From Pseudomonas urmiensis (GTDB lineage: Bacteria > Pseudomonadota > Gammaproteobacteria > Pseudomonadales > Pseudomonadaceae): 64,000 nt of DNA. The DNA is taken from assembly GCF_014268815.2 (NCBI RefSeq), contig NZ_JABWRE020000001.1:3911001-3975000 (forward strand), read 5' to 3'. Position 1 is the stretch's first letter. The number at the start of each line of letters is the position of its first letter. Position numbers and translations under genes: made by a program. Positions 37,405 through 45,736 of this stretch are shown in pieces. The notes under the pieces were generated by a model. The model had not been told where the DNA came from. It was given only the letters and a program-made list of their open reading frames with translations, and searched no databases.

Positions 37405-40101
37405 TCAGCGGCACCAGGGCGCTTGTGAATCACTCAGCTGATAACGCGCCCTCGCCTGCCCCAGCACCTGCTCTGCCAACTGCCCCTGCTTGACAAGGCT
37501 ATACAACGCCGCCATCACCACGCTATGCCGATCCACCTCGAAGAACTGGCGCAACGCCTGGCGCGTATCACTGCGCCCAAAGCCATCGGTGCCCAAGGTC
37601 ATATAGGGCGCCTCGATGTATTCGGCAATCAGCTGCGGCCAGGCCCGCGCATAATCACTGGCGGCTATCACCGGCGCATCCCCTGCCAGGCAGCGGCGTA
37701 CATGACTCTCTTCTTCGCCGCCCTGCCCCATCGCCGCAGACCGGCGCTCTTGCCGCGCTTCACGCGCCAGTTCACTGAAGCTGGTCACGCTGAACACGTC
37801 ACTGTCGACCTGCCATTCGGTGGCCAACAGCTCGCTGGCGGCGATCACCTCCCGCAAGATCGCCCCTGAGCCCAACAACCGCACCTTGCCACGCGGATTC
37901 AGCGCCTGCTGTTGGCTAAAGCGGTACATCCCACGCAGCACATCCTCATAGGCCTGGGCAGCCAGTGTGGGTTGTGGATAGTTTTCATTCATCACCGCCA
38001 CATAGTGGAATTCGTCGCATTGCTCGACCAACATGCGCCGCGCGGCGTAATCGAGGATGACTGCCAGCTCGCCAGCAAAGCACGGATCCCAGGCCCGGCA
38101 GTTAGGCACCAACGCGGCCATCACCAGGCTCGAACCATCCTGATGCTGTAACCCCTCACCGCCCAGTGTGGTGCGCCCGGCAGTTGCCCCGAGCAGTAAG
38201 CCCCGGGCACGCTGGTCGGCGGCAGCCCAAATCAAGTCACCGACGCGCTGGAAGCCGAACATCGAGTAATAGATGTACACCGGCAACATCGGCTCGCCGT
38301 GCACCGCGTAGGAGGTTGCCGCCGCCACCCAGGACGAAATCGCCCCTGCCTCGGTGATGCCTTCCTCAAGTAACTGGCCGTCGCGCGCTTCCTTGTAGGT
38401 CAGCAGCGAACCGGCGTCCTCAGGCTCGTAGCGCTGGCCACAAGACGAGTAGATGCCGATCTGGCGAAACAGGCTGGCCATGCCAAAGGTGCGCGCCTCG
38501 TCAGCCACGATCGGCACTACCCGCGGGCCCAGCTCCGGCGTCTTCAGCCAGCTGCCAAGCAAGCGCACGGCGGCCATGGTGGTGGACATCGGCTTGCCAT
38601 CGGCGTGCAGGGCGAAACTGCCGAACGCTTGCAGATCCGGCACTGGCAGCCTGCGGCAGTCGCTGCGCCGCTGCGGCAAAAGTCCGCCCAAGGCGGCCCT
38701 GCGCTGGCGCAGGTAGAGCATCTCGGCGCTGTCCTCGGCGGGGCGATAGAACTGCAGCTGCTCCACCGCCTGGTCCGACAATGGCAAATGGAAGCGATCG
38801 CGAAACGCCAGCAGTGCCTGCACATCGAGCTTCTTGGCCTGATGCGCGGTCATCCGCGACTCACCGGCGCTGCTCATACCATAGCCCTTCTTGGTCTTGG
38901 CCAGGATCACCGTCGGCCGGCCCTTGCAGGCCTTGGCTGCGGCGTAGGCGGCATGCAGCTTGCGCATGTCGTGGCCACCGCGTCTGAGCGCATTGATCTG
39001 CTCTGAGCTCATGTGCTCGACCAGCCGCTGCAACGCCGGGCTTTGCTTGAAGAAATGCTCGAGGTTGTAGCTACCATCGTTGGCGCCCAGGGTCTGGAAC
39101 TGGCCATCCGGGGTCGCTGCCAATTGGCGCAGCAGCGCATGCTCATGGTCACGGGCGAACAACGCATCCCATTCCGAACCCCACAGCACCTTGATCACAT
39201 TCCAGCCGGCACCGCTGAACAGCGCCTCCAACTCCTGGATGATCTGCCCGTTGCCACGCACCGGGCCATCCAGGCGCTGCAAGTTGCAATTGATGATGAA
39301 AGTCAGGTTATCAAGGCCTTCGCGCGCCGCCAGGGTGAGTCCGGCAATCGATTCCGGCTCGTCCATCTCGCCATCGCCGAACACACCCCAGACGTGTCGC
39401 TGTGAAGTATCCAGCAGGCCGCGGTGCTGCAAATAACGCATGAAGCGCGCCTGGTACACCGCATTGATCGGGCCAAGGCCCATGGAGCCGGTCGGGAACT
39501 GCCAGAACTCGGGCATCAGCCAAGGGTGTGGATAAGAGCACAAGCCATTGCCTGCGACTTCCTGGCGGTAGTTGGCCAACTGCGCCTCGCTCAAGCGCCC
39601 TTCGAGAAAGGCGCGGGCATAGATGCCTGGTGCCGAATGCGGCTGGAAGAACACCAGGTCCGCACTGCGCTGCTCACCGCCGCCCTCGCCCCGGAAGAAG
39701 TGCTGAAAACCCACTTCGAAAATCTCCGCCGCCGAGGCGTAGCTGGCGATATGACCGCCCAGATCGCCATAGGCATGGTTGGCCCGGACCACCATCGCCA
39801 GGGCGTTCCAGCGCAGGATACTGGTGATGCGCTCGTCCAGCTCAAGGTCACCGGGATAAACGCCCTGCTGCTCCACCGGCAAGGTGTTGCGATAGGCGGA
39901 AAAAGCCTGGGTATCGCGCTCCAGGCCCAGCTCCAGGGCATGGGCCTGTAACCGCTGCAACAAGTAGCGCGCCCGCGCCGGGCCGCAGTGGGCCAAGGTC
40001 GACTCCAGCGCTTCACACCATTCAGCGGTCTCGCCGGGGTCGCTGTCCAGATCGGCATCTTCGGCGCTCAGCGGCTCATTGGGATTCATCATCGCTACCA
40101 T
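37405..40101 (-). CDS. mdeB: MdeB: homodimeric pyruvate-dehydrogenase-E1-like 2-oxobutyrate dehydrogenase component
   Basis: An 898-residue thiamine-diphosphate enzyme of the AceE type. The ThDP motif is GVFGDGEMDEPESI...INCN (near residue 240); the AceE-like KTKKGYGM, YYSMFGFQRVGDLIWAAADQRARG and GRTTLGGEGLQHQDGSS segments are present. In P. putida, mdeB follows mdeA and its product acts on the 2-oxobutyrate released from methionine. Here it follows mdeA with a REP element between, the same arrangement. The housekeeping aceE is a separate gene, so this is the methionine-pathway paralogue. The first four codons (MVAMMN) offer three possible starts. Confidence 0.88.
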   Translation of the reverse strand: MVAMMNPNEPLSAEDADLDSDPGETAEWCEALESTLAHCGPARARYLLQRLQAHALELGLERDTQAFSAYRNTLPVEQQGVYPGDLELDERITSILRWNALAMVVRANHAYGDLGGHIASYASAAEIFEVGFQHFFRGEGGGEQRSADLVFFQPHSAPGIYARAFLEGRLSEAQLANYRQEVAGNGLCSYPHPWLMPEFWQFPTGSMGLGPINAVYQARFMRYLQHRGLLDTSQRHVWGVFGDGEMDEPESIAGLTLAAREGLDNLTFIINCNLQRLDGPVRGNGQIIQELEALFSGAGWNVIKVLWGSEWDALFARDHEHALLRQLAATPDGQFQTLGANDGSYNLEHFFKQSPALQRLVEHMSSEQINALRRGGHDMRKLHAAYAAAKACKGRPTVILAKTKKGYGMSSAGESRMTAHQAKKLDVQALLAFRDRFHLPLSDQAVEQLQFYRPAEDSAEMLYLRQRRAALGGLLPQRRSDCRRLPVPDLQAFGSFALHADGKPMSTTMAAVRLLGSWLKTPELGPRVVPIVADEARTFGMASLFRQIGIYSSCGQRYEPEDAGSLLTYKEARDGQLLEEGITEAGAISSWVAAATSYAVHGEPMLPVYIYYSMFGFQRVGDLIWAAADQRARGLLLGATAGRTTLGGEGLQHQDGSSLVMAALVPNCRAWDPCFAGELAVILDYAARRMLVEQCDEFHYVAVMNENYPQPTLAAQAYEDVLRGMYRFSQQQALNPRGKVRLLGSGAILREVIAASELLATEWQVDSDVFSVTSFSELAREARQERRSAAMGQGGEEESHVRRCLAGDAPVIAASDYARAWPQLIAEYIEAPYMTLGTDGFGRSDTRQALRQFFEVDRHSVVMAALYSLVKQGQLAEQVLGQARARYQLSDSQAPWCR

Positions 40102-40146
40102 GGCATCGCCTCATCCCTGAAGGTTTTGTAGAGCCGCGCAGGCCCT

Positions 40147-40166
40147 GCGGGAGCGGGCTTGCCCGC
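40147..40166. repeat. Single REP hairpin between mdeA and mdeB
   Basis: GCGGGAGCGGGCTTGCCCGC forms a short self-complementary hairpin in the 86-base gap of the mdeAB operon. It could partly terminate or stabilise the mdeA message relative to mdeB. Confidence 0.75.
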
Positions 40167-40187
40167 AAAGAAGCCATCACCCACTGC

Positions 40188-41384
40188 TCAGGCACACAGC
40201 CGAAGTGCCTGCTCAATGTCAGCAAGCAGATCATCGACATCTTCCAACCCCACCGACAACCGCACCAACCCTTCGGAAATCCCGTGATGCGCACGCTCCT
40301 CTGGGGTGTAGCTGGAGTGGGTCATGCTGGCCGGATGCTGGGCCAGCGACTCGGCATCGCCCAGGCTCACGGCCCGGCTGAACAGTTGCAGGGCATTCAT
40401 GAAACGCCTGCCAGCCTCGATGCCACCCTTGAGCTCAAAGGCGATCATCCCGCCCGGCTGGCGCATTTGCCGCTGCGCCAGCGCGTACTGCGGGAAGCTC
40501 GGCAGCCCTGGGTAATGCAGCAGCTCCACCTGGGGCTGCTCTTGCAGATACTCCGCCACCTGGCGAGCATTGGCGCAATGCCGATCCATGCGCAGGGCCA
40601 GCGTCTTGAGACCGCGCATCAGCAGCGAAGCATCGTGCGGCGACAGTACCGCGCCGGTCATGTCCTTGAGCCCTTCCAGGCGAATACGATCGACCAGCGC
40701 CTTGCGCCCGACCACTAGCCCGGCCGTGATATCGCCATGGCCGCTGAGGTACTTGGTGGCCGAGTGCACCACCAGGTCCGCGCCCAGTTCCAGCGGGCGC
40801 TGTAGATAAGGCGTGCAGTAAGTATTGTCGACCACCACCCGAATGTCATGGCCAGCAGCGGCCGCCACCACAGCCGCGATATCGACCAACTGCATGTTGG
40901 GGTTGGCCGGCGACTCGAAGTAGATCATTCGCGTCTTCGGCGTGATCGCGGCCTTGAGCGCCTGTAGATCGTTGAGATCCACATGCTGCACCTTGACCCC
41001 AAATTCGCCGATACCGTGATGCAGATAGGCAAAGGTACAGCCATACAGCGTGCGCCCGACGATCAGCTCATCGCCAGGGCGCAGCAAGGTCCACAAGGTC
41101 GAGGTGATCGCGCCCATCCCCGAAGCCAACGCCAGCCCCGCCTCGCCGCCCTCCAGCGAAGCCATGCGCTGCTCCAGCAGGGCCAGGGTCGGGTTGGAAA
41201 TGCGGCTGTAGAAGTGCCCCGGCTCTTCGCCGGCAAAGCAGGCAGCGCCGTATTCAACAGTGGGGAAGGCATAGGTCGCGGTTTGATACACCGGCGGTAC
41301 CAGCGCGCCACCGTGGGAAAGCGGGTCGTAACCGTGGTGAATCGCTCGCGTGGAAAACCCTGAATTATTGTTGGAGTCGCGCAT
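40188..41384 (-). CDS. mdeA: L-methionine gamma-lyase MdeA
   Basis: A PLP enzyme that splits L-methionine to methanethiol, 2-oxobutyrate and ammonia. The 398-residue length equals that of P. putida MdeA. Key residues coincide exactly: Tyr59 and Arg61 (HFYSR), Tyr114 and Cys116 (RTLYGC; Cys116 distinguishes the gamma-lyase from cystathionine enzymes), PLP lysine Lys211 (HSATKYLSGHGD), and Lys240-Asp241-Met242 (LKDMTGAV). The divergent mdeR and downstream mdeB complete the known mdeR-mdeAB locus. Confidence 0.96.
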   Translation of the reverse strand: MRDSNNNSGFSTRAIHHGYDPLSHGGALVPPVYQTATYAFPTVEYGAACFAGEEPGHFYSRISNPTLALLEQRMASLEGGEAGLALASGMGAITSTLWTLLRPGDELIVGRTLYGCTFAYLHHGIGEFGVKVQHVDLNDLQALKAAITPKTRMIYFESPANPNMQLVDIAAVVAAAAGHDIRVVVDNTYCTPYLQRPLELGADLVVHSATKYLSGHGDITAGLVVGRKALVDRIRLEGLKDMTGAVLSPHDASLLMRGLKTLALRMDRHCANARQVAEYLQEQPQVELLHYPGLPSFPQYALAQRQMRQPGGMIAFELKGGIEAGRRFMNALQLFSRAVSLGDAESLAQHPASMTHSSYTPEERAHHGISEGLVRLSVGLEDVDDLLADIEQALRLCA

Positions 41385-41405
41385 GGCAACAGCCTCGTGT
41401 GGTTT

Positions 41406-41418
41406 GTTATAAGCTTAT
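41406..41418 (-). promoter_or_regulatory. Putative mdeA promoter element and palindrome in the mdeA/mdeR gap
   Basis: On the minus strand TATAAC (41406-41411) could be a -10 for mdeA without a good -35, as expected for an activated promoter. It overlaps a 10-base palindrome ATAAGCTTAT (41409-41418). MdeR, an Lrp-type regulator encoded divergently, is the obvious candidate to bind here; this is inference. Confidence 0.35.
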
Positions 41419-41511
41419 GCCAACGAGCTGCCGGGATTTTTCCAAAGTTGCCCACGCAAGCGGGTGCTTCTTGGAACAAAAACAACAATTAGCCACCCTG
41501 GAGGGTAAACC

Positions 41512-41991
41512 ATGCCTTCGACTCTCGACCGCACCGACCGCGCCCTGCTTGCGGCCCTGCAAGACAACGCCCGCCTCACCGTTTCCGAGCTCGCCGACCA
41601 GGTCGCGCTGACCACTTCGCCGTGCTGGCGGCGGGTCAAACTGCTCGAAGACAACGGCTATATCACCGGCTATCAGGCCATTCTCTCGCCCAAGTCACTG
41701 GGTTTTGGCGTCACCGCCTTCGTCAGCATCATGATGGATTCGCACACCAAGGAAATCGCCCTGGCGTTTGAAAAGCGGCTGCTGGAGATTCCCGAAATCG
41801 TTGCCTGCCACAACATTTCCGGGCGCTATGATTTTTTGCTGGAGATCCTGGCGCGGGACTTGGAGTCGTTTGGCGAGTTCACCCGGGAAGTGCTGCAGCG
41901 GTTGCCGGGGGTGAAGGAGATTTATTCGAGTTTCTCGTATAAGGCGGTCAAAGAGCGACGGGTGATTCCGGTAACAGAAAAGCATATTTAG
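41512..41991 (+). CDS. mdeR: Lrp/AsnC-family regulator MdeR
   Basis: A 159-residue regulator with an N-terminal HTH (DRTDRALLAALQDNARLTVSELADQVALTTSPCWRRVKLLEDNGYI) and C-terminal RAM effector domain (VTAFVSIMM..., ACHNISGRYDFLLEILARDLESF, VKEIYSSFSYKAVK). In P. putida MdeR activates mdeAB, which is divergently arranged as here. The ATG at 41512 follows GGAGGGTAAACC. Identity as MdeR rests on family plus exact gene context. Confidence 0.9.
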   Translation: MPSTLDRTDRALLAALQDNARLTVSELADQVALTTSPCWRRVKLLEDNGYITGYQAILSPKSLGFGVTAFVSIMMDSHTKEIALAFEKRLLEIPEIVACHNISGRYDFLLEILARDLESFGEFTREVLQRLPGVKEIYSSFSYKAVKERRVIPVTEKHI

Positions 41992-42104
41992 GACGCCTCC
42001 TACTCATGGGCAGGCATTGCCCTACTTTTTAGATCTGCTGTTCCCGACTTACAAAAAATAGTGCATTTGACAGATTTGCCGTGTAGCGATCATGGAGAAC
42101 CTAC

Positions 42105-44633
42105 ATGGCTAAACAACAGACAGTACATCTCGAAAATACACATGTAACCGCAAATCCTGTACTTCATCTCACAGAAGCTGTTTACATAAGTGCCGAGCCT
42201 ATTGACCGGAAACCTCTGGTGCCACTTCAATCCGGTGGCGGGGGACCTGGCTACGGTGGCTGGGGAATGGACGCAGGACAACCACGAGGCACCTCCCTTT
42301 CTAAAAGCCAAATCGGTAAGGAGTTGGCCTGGCGCAGTATATACGGAGAAGAACAGCTAACGATCATGCGCATCCATGCGCGACATTACGCTCCGCAGCT
42401 CAAACAACTCTCTGCTCAGATAGCGTCAGAACGCACGAACATTGAACAGCAGGCCATGAAATCCGGTGGCTCGCGCGCCCAAATAGTTGGGAAACAGCAA
42501 AAGCTTTCGATTCTGAGTATTCAGCAAAAGCGCATCGATTACCTGCAAACTCTACCGCAAGCGGTAAGCTTCTACGGCGCGATACCCTTCTTTAAACGCT
42601 ACGACTCATTCTCTACTCGTATGAATGATCCCGGCGCGTTCCCTGGGCATCTCACTCGACAGGGTGCTAAAAAGCTCTGGACTACTTTCGATGCTTCCGT
42701 AGACGCTGCCTATAAATTGCATCTGCAGGCAGAAAAAATCCAGGCACTGGCAAACGACCTCCCCACGCTTGCTCGTCAACTGGATCATGCCGAGCTTCAA
42801 GAACAGCCCACCAACCTGCCCACGATCATCACACGCAGGGCCGCACAAATACTGCTGGAGCGACAGATTTGCTTCGACTGCCTGCCCAGCCTCTTGCAGC
42901 ATGAGCTAGTTGAACTCACCAAGCACGAAAAGCCTTCAAAACTTGAGCAGAATCTAGCCGTTAGTCTGACTGCCGCTGGCAAGCTGATTAACCTCAAAAG
43001 ATCGCAAGTCCCTCCGTTCAAGGAGCGTAACTCAAAAATTAAAAGTCCTCTCTCCAAACCGGAGGTCGAGGCACTGCTGCACCTTGTTGATGATCAGGCC
43101 AAACGGCGTGCGGGCCAACTTTGGAAAGACTATCACCGCGCGCTTGCGCTGAACGAGTCGATCCGCTATTTGCAACAGTTCTCAGCGGCGCTGACCGCTC
43201 TTCGCCAACGTGCATTGGAATTTGAGCGTCTGCAGGTTCAGCATGCGAACTCCTTGAAACAAAAACAAGAAGCCGAACGGAAGGCAAGGGAAATAGCTCA
43301 AAAGGTCCAGGCTGAGCGTCGGGCCAAGGAGGCGGCCCAAAAATCTGAAGCCGCACGCAAGGCCAAGGAAGTTGCACAAAAAGCGGAGGCTGAACGTAAA
43401 GCCAAGGACGCCGCCCAAAAAGCTGAAGCAGCGCGCAAGGCCAAGGAAGTTGCACAAAAAGCGGAGGCTGAACGTAAAGCCAAGGACGCCGCCCAAAAAG
43501 CTGAAGCGCAGCGACGCGAGCTGGCGGATGCTGAAAGACGCCGTACCAGCTACAACGCGATTGGCAGCACCTCGGCTTCGCTGCCACTAATTCTGCCGCT
43601 GGGGCCTGCGACTTTCGCAATCTCGCAAGCAGCCTACACGGCATTACAAACTGCCACCCGAGCGGCAGTTGCAAACATAGCCGTGTCTGTCGTGCCCGCT
43701 ATTGGGAGAGCGTTGATCGCAACCCTCTCCTTGGCCTGGCCATCGACACTAGGCAACAGCGAGCGGCGCTACCTGATCAGCGTGCCACTTAGCGATTTGT
43801 CACCCCCTGGCGGGCCGAACTTATCCGCACTGGCGATGACCTCGAAGAGCATTGACCTGCCCTACCTTCTCACAGCAACTGAAACAGCTGAGGAACTGAG
43901 CCTCTACGTAGAGTCTGGAGGCAGAGCTATCCCCGTGCGTGCCGCTGGCTTCGACTCTGAGCGGCAACTATATACCGTGGCGCTGGATAATCCCCAACGC
44001 TTCCTCACCTGGACACCCGCCAGTGCGCCAGGCAGTGAACACGGTAGCTCGACCAGCCTTCTGCCAGTACCTCCCGGTACGATTGTTTATAGCGGCAGCA
44101 GCCTCAATCCGGTCATCTCGGAGCAGGAGCAGGAGCAGTATCCAGCCCTAGACCTTGATCAGGAACGATTGATCGTTACCTTCCCACTCGACTCGGGGTT
44201 ACCGCCCATTCTGGTGGTGTTCAAGAGTCCGCGATTCGAGCCGGGAGTCGCCGTCGGACAGACGCCACAAGTTTCTGGAGCGTGGCCTGGAGAAACTGCA
44301 CGTGTAGAAGGCGCCCCGATTCCAGCACATATTGCTGATCTTCTCAGGGGCGTAGATTTCAAAAATTTCGACGGCTTTCGAACGAGGCTATGGAAGGCTG
44401 TTGCAAACGATCCTGAGCTGTCAAAACAATTCGACGAAAGAAGCTTGCAACGTATGAAGAAATTTGGATATGCGCCATTAGTACCCGACAGCGAAATTTA
44501 TATGAGTCAGGCAGCCTACGTACTGCACCACACCGTACCAATAAGCGAAGGTGGCGGAGTTTATGACATGAACAACATTAGAATCGTCACACCGCGATCC
44601 CATAATAAAATCCACTATGGAGGCAAGGAATGA
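42105..44633 (+). CDS. S-type pyocin with colicin E9-like HNH DNase domain
   Basis: An 842-residue bacteriocin that would kill related strains by entering through an outer-membrane receptor and cutting DNA. Layout: N-terminal Gly-rich unstructured tail (residues ~1-60), helical region to ~390, a Lys/Ala/Glu coiled-coil of three 26-residue repeats (392-469), a hydrophobic Ala-rich segment (~480-540), the pyocin-S translocation domain (~550-720; IDLPYLLTATETAEELSLYV, FLTWTPAS), and the DNase domain (739-842). The HNH residues are His808-His809, His833 and His837, with the same spacing as H102/H103/H127/H131 of colicin E9, so it should be active. GGAG seven bases before the ATG. Codon use and GC are lower than in the neighbours. 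Confidence 0.93.
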   Translation: MAKQQTVHLENTHVTANPVLHLTEAVYISAEPIDRKPLVPLQSGGGGPGYGGWGMDAGQPRGTSLSKSQIGKELAWRSIYGEEQLTIMRIHARHYAPQLKQLSAQIASERTNIEQQAMKSGGSRAQIVGKQQKLSILSIQQKRIDYLQTLPQAVSFYGAIPFFKRYDSFSTRMNDPGAFPGHLTRQGAKKLWTTFDASVDAAYKLHLQAEKIQALANDLPTLARQLDHAELQEQPTNLPTIITRRAAQILLERQICFDCLPSLLQHELVELTKHEKPSKLEQNLAVSLTAAGKLINLKRSQVPPFKERNSKIKSPLSKPEVEALLHLVDDQAKRRAGQLWKDYHRALALNESIRYLQQFSAALTALRQRALEFERLQVQHANSLKQKQEAERKAREIAQKVQAERRAKEAAQKSEAARKAKEVAQKAEAERKAKDAAQKAEAARKAKEVAQKAEAERKAKDAAQKAEAQRRELADAERRRTSYNAIGSTSASLPLILPLGPATFAISQAAYTALQTATRAAVANIAVSVVPAIGRALIATLSLAWPSTLGNSERRYLISVPLSDLSPPGGPNLSALAMTSKSIDLPYLLTATETAEELSLYVESGGRAIPVRAAGFDSERQLYTVALDNPQRFLTWTPASAPGSEHGSSTSLLPVPPGTIVYSGSSLNPVISEQEQEQYPALDLDQERLIVTFPLDSGLPPILVVFKSPRFEPGVAVGQTPQVSGAWPGETARVEGAPIPAHIADLLRGVDFKNFDGFRTRLWKAVANDPELSKQFDERSLQRMKKFGYAPLVPDSEIYMSQAAYVLHHTVPISEGGGVYDMNNIRIVTPRSHNKIHYGGKE
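43278..43511 (+). repeat. Three tandem 78-bp repeats within the pyocin gene
   Basis: Copies at 43278-43355 (diverged), 43356-43433 and 43434-43511 (almost identical). Each encodes 26 residues made of two 13-residue halves of the form RKAKEVAQKAEAE / RKAKDAAQKAEAA. The near-identity of copies 2 and 3 points to a recent duplication, and copy number is likely variable between strains. Confidence 0.95.
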
Positions 44634-44893
44634 TCCTTAAACCAAAACTCAGCGACTATACAGAAAAGGATTTTCTCGATTTTATAGCGGAGATAGACAA
44701 AGCAAATGAGAACGAGCCTGATAATGTGCTCACACCTTTGCTAATGCACTTTAGAAAAATAACTGAGCACCCCTCTGGAATAGACCTATTATATAGGCCC
44801 ACCACTAAAAAGGCAGGAGAGCCAGCGGAGGTTCTCAGAATTGTCAAGGAATGGCGGCTAGCCAATGGCAAGGACGGCTTCAAACCGTCCTAA
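44630..44893 (+). CDS. Colicin E9/Im9-type immunity protein for the pyocin DNase
   Basis: An 87-residue acidic four-helix protein of the colicin DNase immunity family (Im2/7/8/9). It starts MILKPKLSDYTEKDFLDFI and has the helix-III signature EHPSGIDLLYRP, where the conserved Asp and Tyr that bind the DNase are kept but the following Tyr is Arg and the preceding Ser is Ile. The ATG overlaps the pyocin stop by four bases (ATGA), so it is translated together with the toxin and protects the producer. Confidence 0.95.
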   Translation: MILKPKLSDYTEKDFLDFIAEIDKANENEPDNVLTPLLMHFRKITEHPSGIDLLYRPTTKKAGEPAEVLRIVKEWRLANGKDGFKPS

Positions 44894-44903
44894 ATATTAC
44901 ACT

Positions 44904-44936
44904 AAAAGGCCCTGACCTCAGGGCCTTTTATTGTTT
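44904..44936 (+). terminator. Terminator after the pyocin-immunity pair
   Basis: Arms AAAAGGCCCTGA / TCAGGGCCTTTT with loop CC, followed by ATTGTTTG. It lies 11 bases past the immunity stop and separates the first toxin-immunity pair from the second, degenerate pair. Confidence 0.88.
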
Positions 44937-45155
44937 GCCTGATCGTAGGTAAGGCGTAGGAAACCTCTGAATTAACTGCAGTTCGCCTCGCAAGAATTAA
45001 CCTACGCGAGCGCCAAAAATCACTTACAGTTTATTCGGCCAGCGAAAACTATTTCCCTTACGTATTCCAAGCGATCATCAATACCTGCAATTGCACTAGC
45101 AGCGGGCTGACTCTCCCTGCTCATCGCTTGTCGTCACTTACGCAGGTAAATACTC

Positions 45156-45476
45156 ATGGCCGCCTACCTACCCCGGCACATCACCAGCAAACTGGCAGGG
45201 CACACATTCGAAAGTTTCGAGCAATATTCCATGGCCTTCTGGATGGCGATTGCCGAAGACCCGGTCTACTCCCAGCAGTTCATCAGTGCTCAGCTGCATC
45301 GAATCAAACAAGGCTGGCCACCCCGTGCGCCGTTCAAGGACACTGCAAAGGGGCTGCGCTCCTATGAGATCCGCCACCTCGACTCACCCGAGTTTGGTGG
45401 CTCGCCGTATGACGCATACAACCTGAGGGTCATGAGCGCCCTGCAATTTGCGCTTTCGTCGGAGTTTCCGTGGTGA
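45156..45476 (+). CDS. Stand-alone, degenerate colicin E9-type DNase domain (metal ligands lost)
   Basis: A 106-residue protein that aligns by eye along its whole length with the last ~104 residues of the adjacent pyocin: HITSKLAGHTFESF... against HIADLLRGVDFKNF..., AFWMAIAEDPVYSQQF against RLWKAVANDPELSKQF, and RSYEIRHLDSPEFGGSPYDAYNLRVMS against the HNH motif. The general-base His is kept (His74), but the three metal-ligand positions are Arg73, Phe98 and Ser102 instead of His, so it should not cut DNA. It has its own ATG with AGGT about eight bases upstream and no receptor or translocation domains. It may be a remnant of a second pyocin or a retained inactive protein. A functional role is not known. 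Confidence 0.75.
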   Translation: MAAYLPRHITSKLAGHTFESFEQYSMAFWMAIAEDPVYSQQFISAQLHRIKQGWPPRAPFKDTAKGLRSYEIRHLDSPEFGGSPYDAYNLRVMSALQFALSSEFPW

Positions 45477-45736
45477 TCCTTGATAGAACCAGCCTCGCTG
45501 ATTACAGCTATGGCGAGTTCAAGGCGCTGGTCGAGGAGTTGATCCAGGCCGCCGGGACGCGCGCCTGGCAGGACCGTTTGCTTGAGCATTTCATTGAGCT
45601 GGTGGGACACCCATCCGGCTCCGACCTGATCTACAACCCGGCCTCGGGGAAGGATGAAAGCGCTGAGCAGATTGTCCAGCGTGTAATTGCCTGGCGGACG
45701 GCAGAGGGGCTGGTTTGTTTGCGCGAGTCGCCATGA
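45473..45736 (+). CDS. Second colicin/pyocin DNase immunity protein
   Basis: Another 87-residue Im9-family protein, with LADYSYGEFKALVEELI and the intact helix-III signature GHPSGSDLIYNP; this copy keeps the Ser that the first immunity protein lacks. The start is taken as GTG at 45473, which overlaps the stop of the nuclease-like ORF by four bases (GTGA) exactly as ATG does at 44630; a GTG one codon upstream is possible. It may protect against pyocins of other strains (orphan immunity) or bind the degenerate nuclease domain. Confidence 0.9.
   Translation: MILDRTSLADYSYGEFKALVEELIQAAGTRAWQDRLLEHFIELVGHPSGSDLIYNPASGKDESAEQIVQRVIAWRTAEGLVCLRESP

Noticed and set aside
42067..42072. TTGACA upstream of the pyocin as a -35 box
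   Set aside because: No acceptable -10 at 16-18 bp and the start site would fall at the ribosome site.
43182..43674. Minus-strand frames with internal repeats (LGLACGFRFLGRLLG-like) inside the pyocin
   Set aside because: The repeats are the antisense reading of the 78-bp coiled-coil repeats of the pyocin gene.
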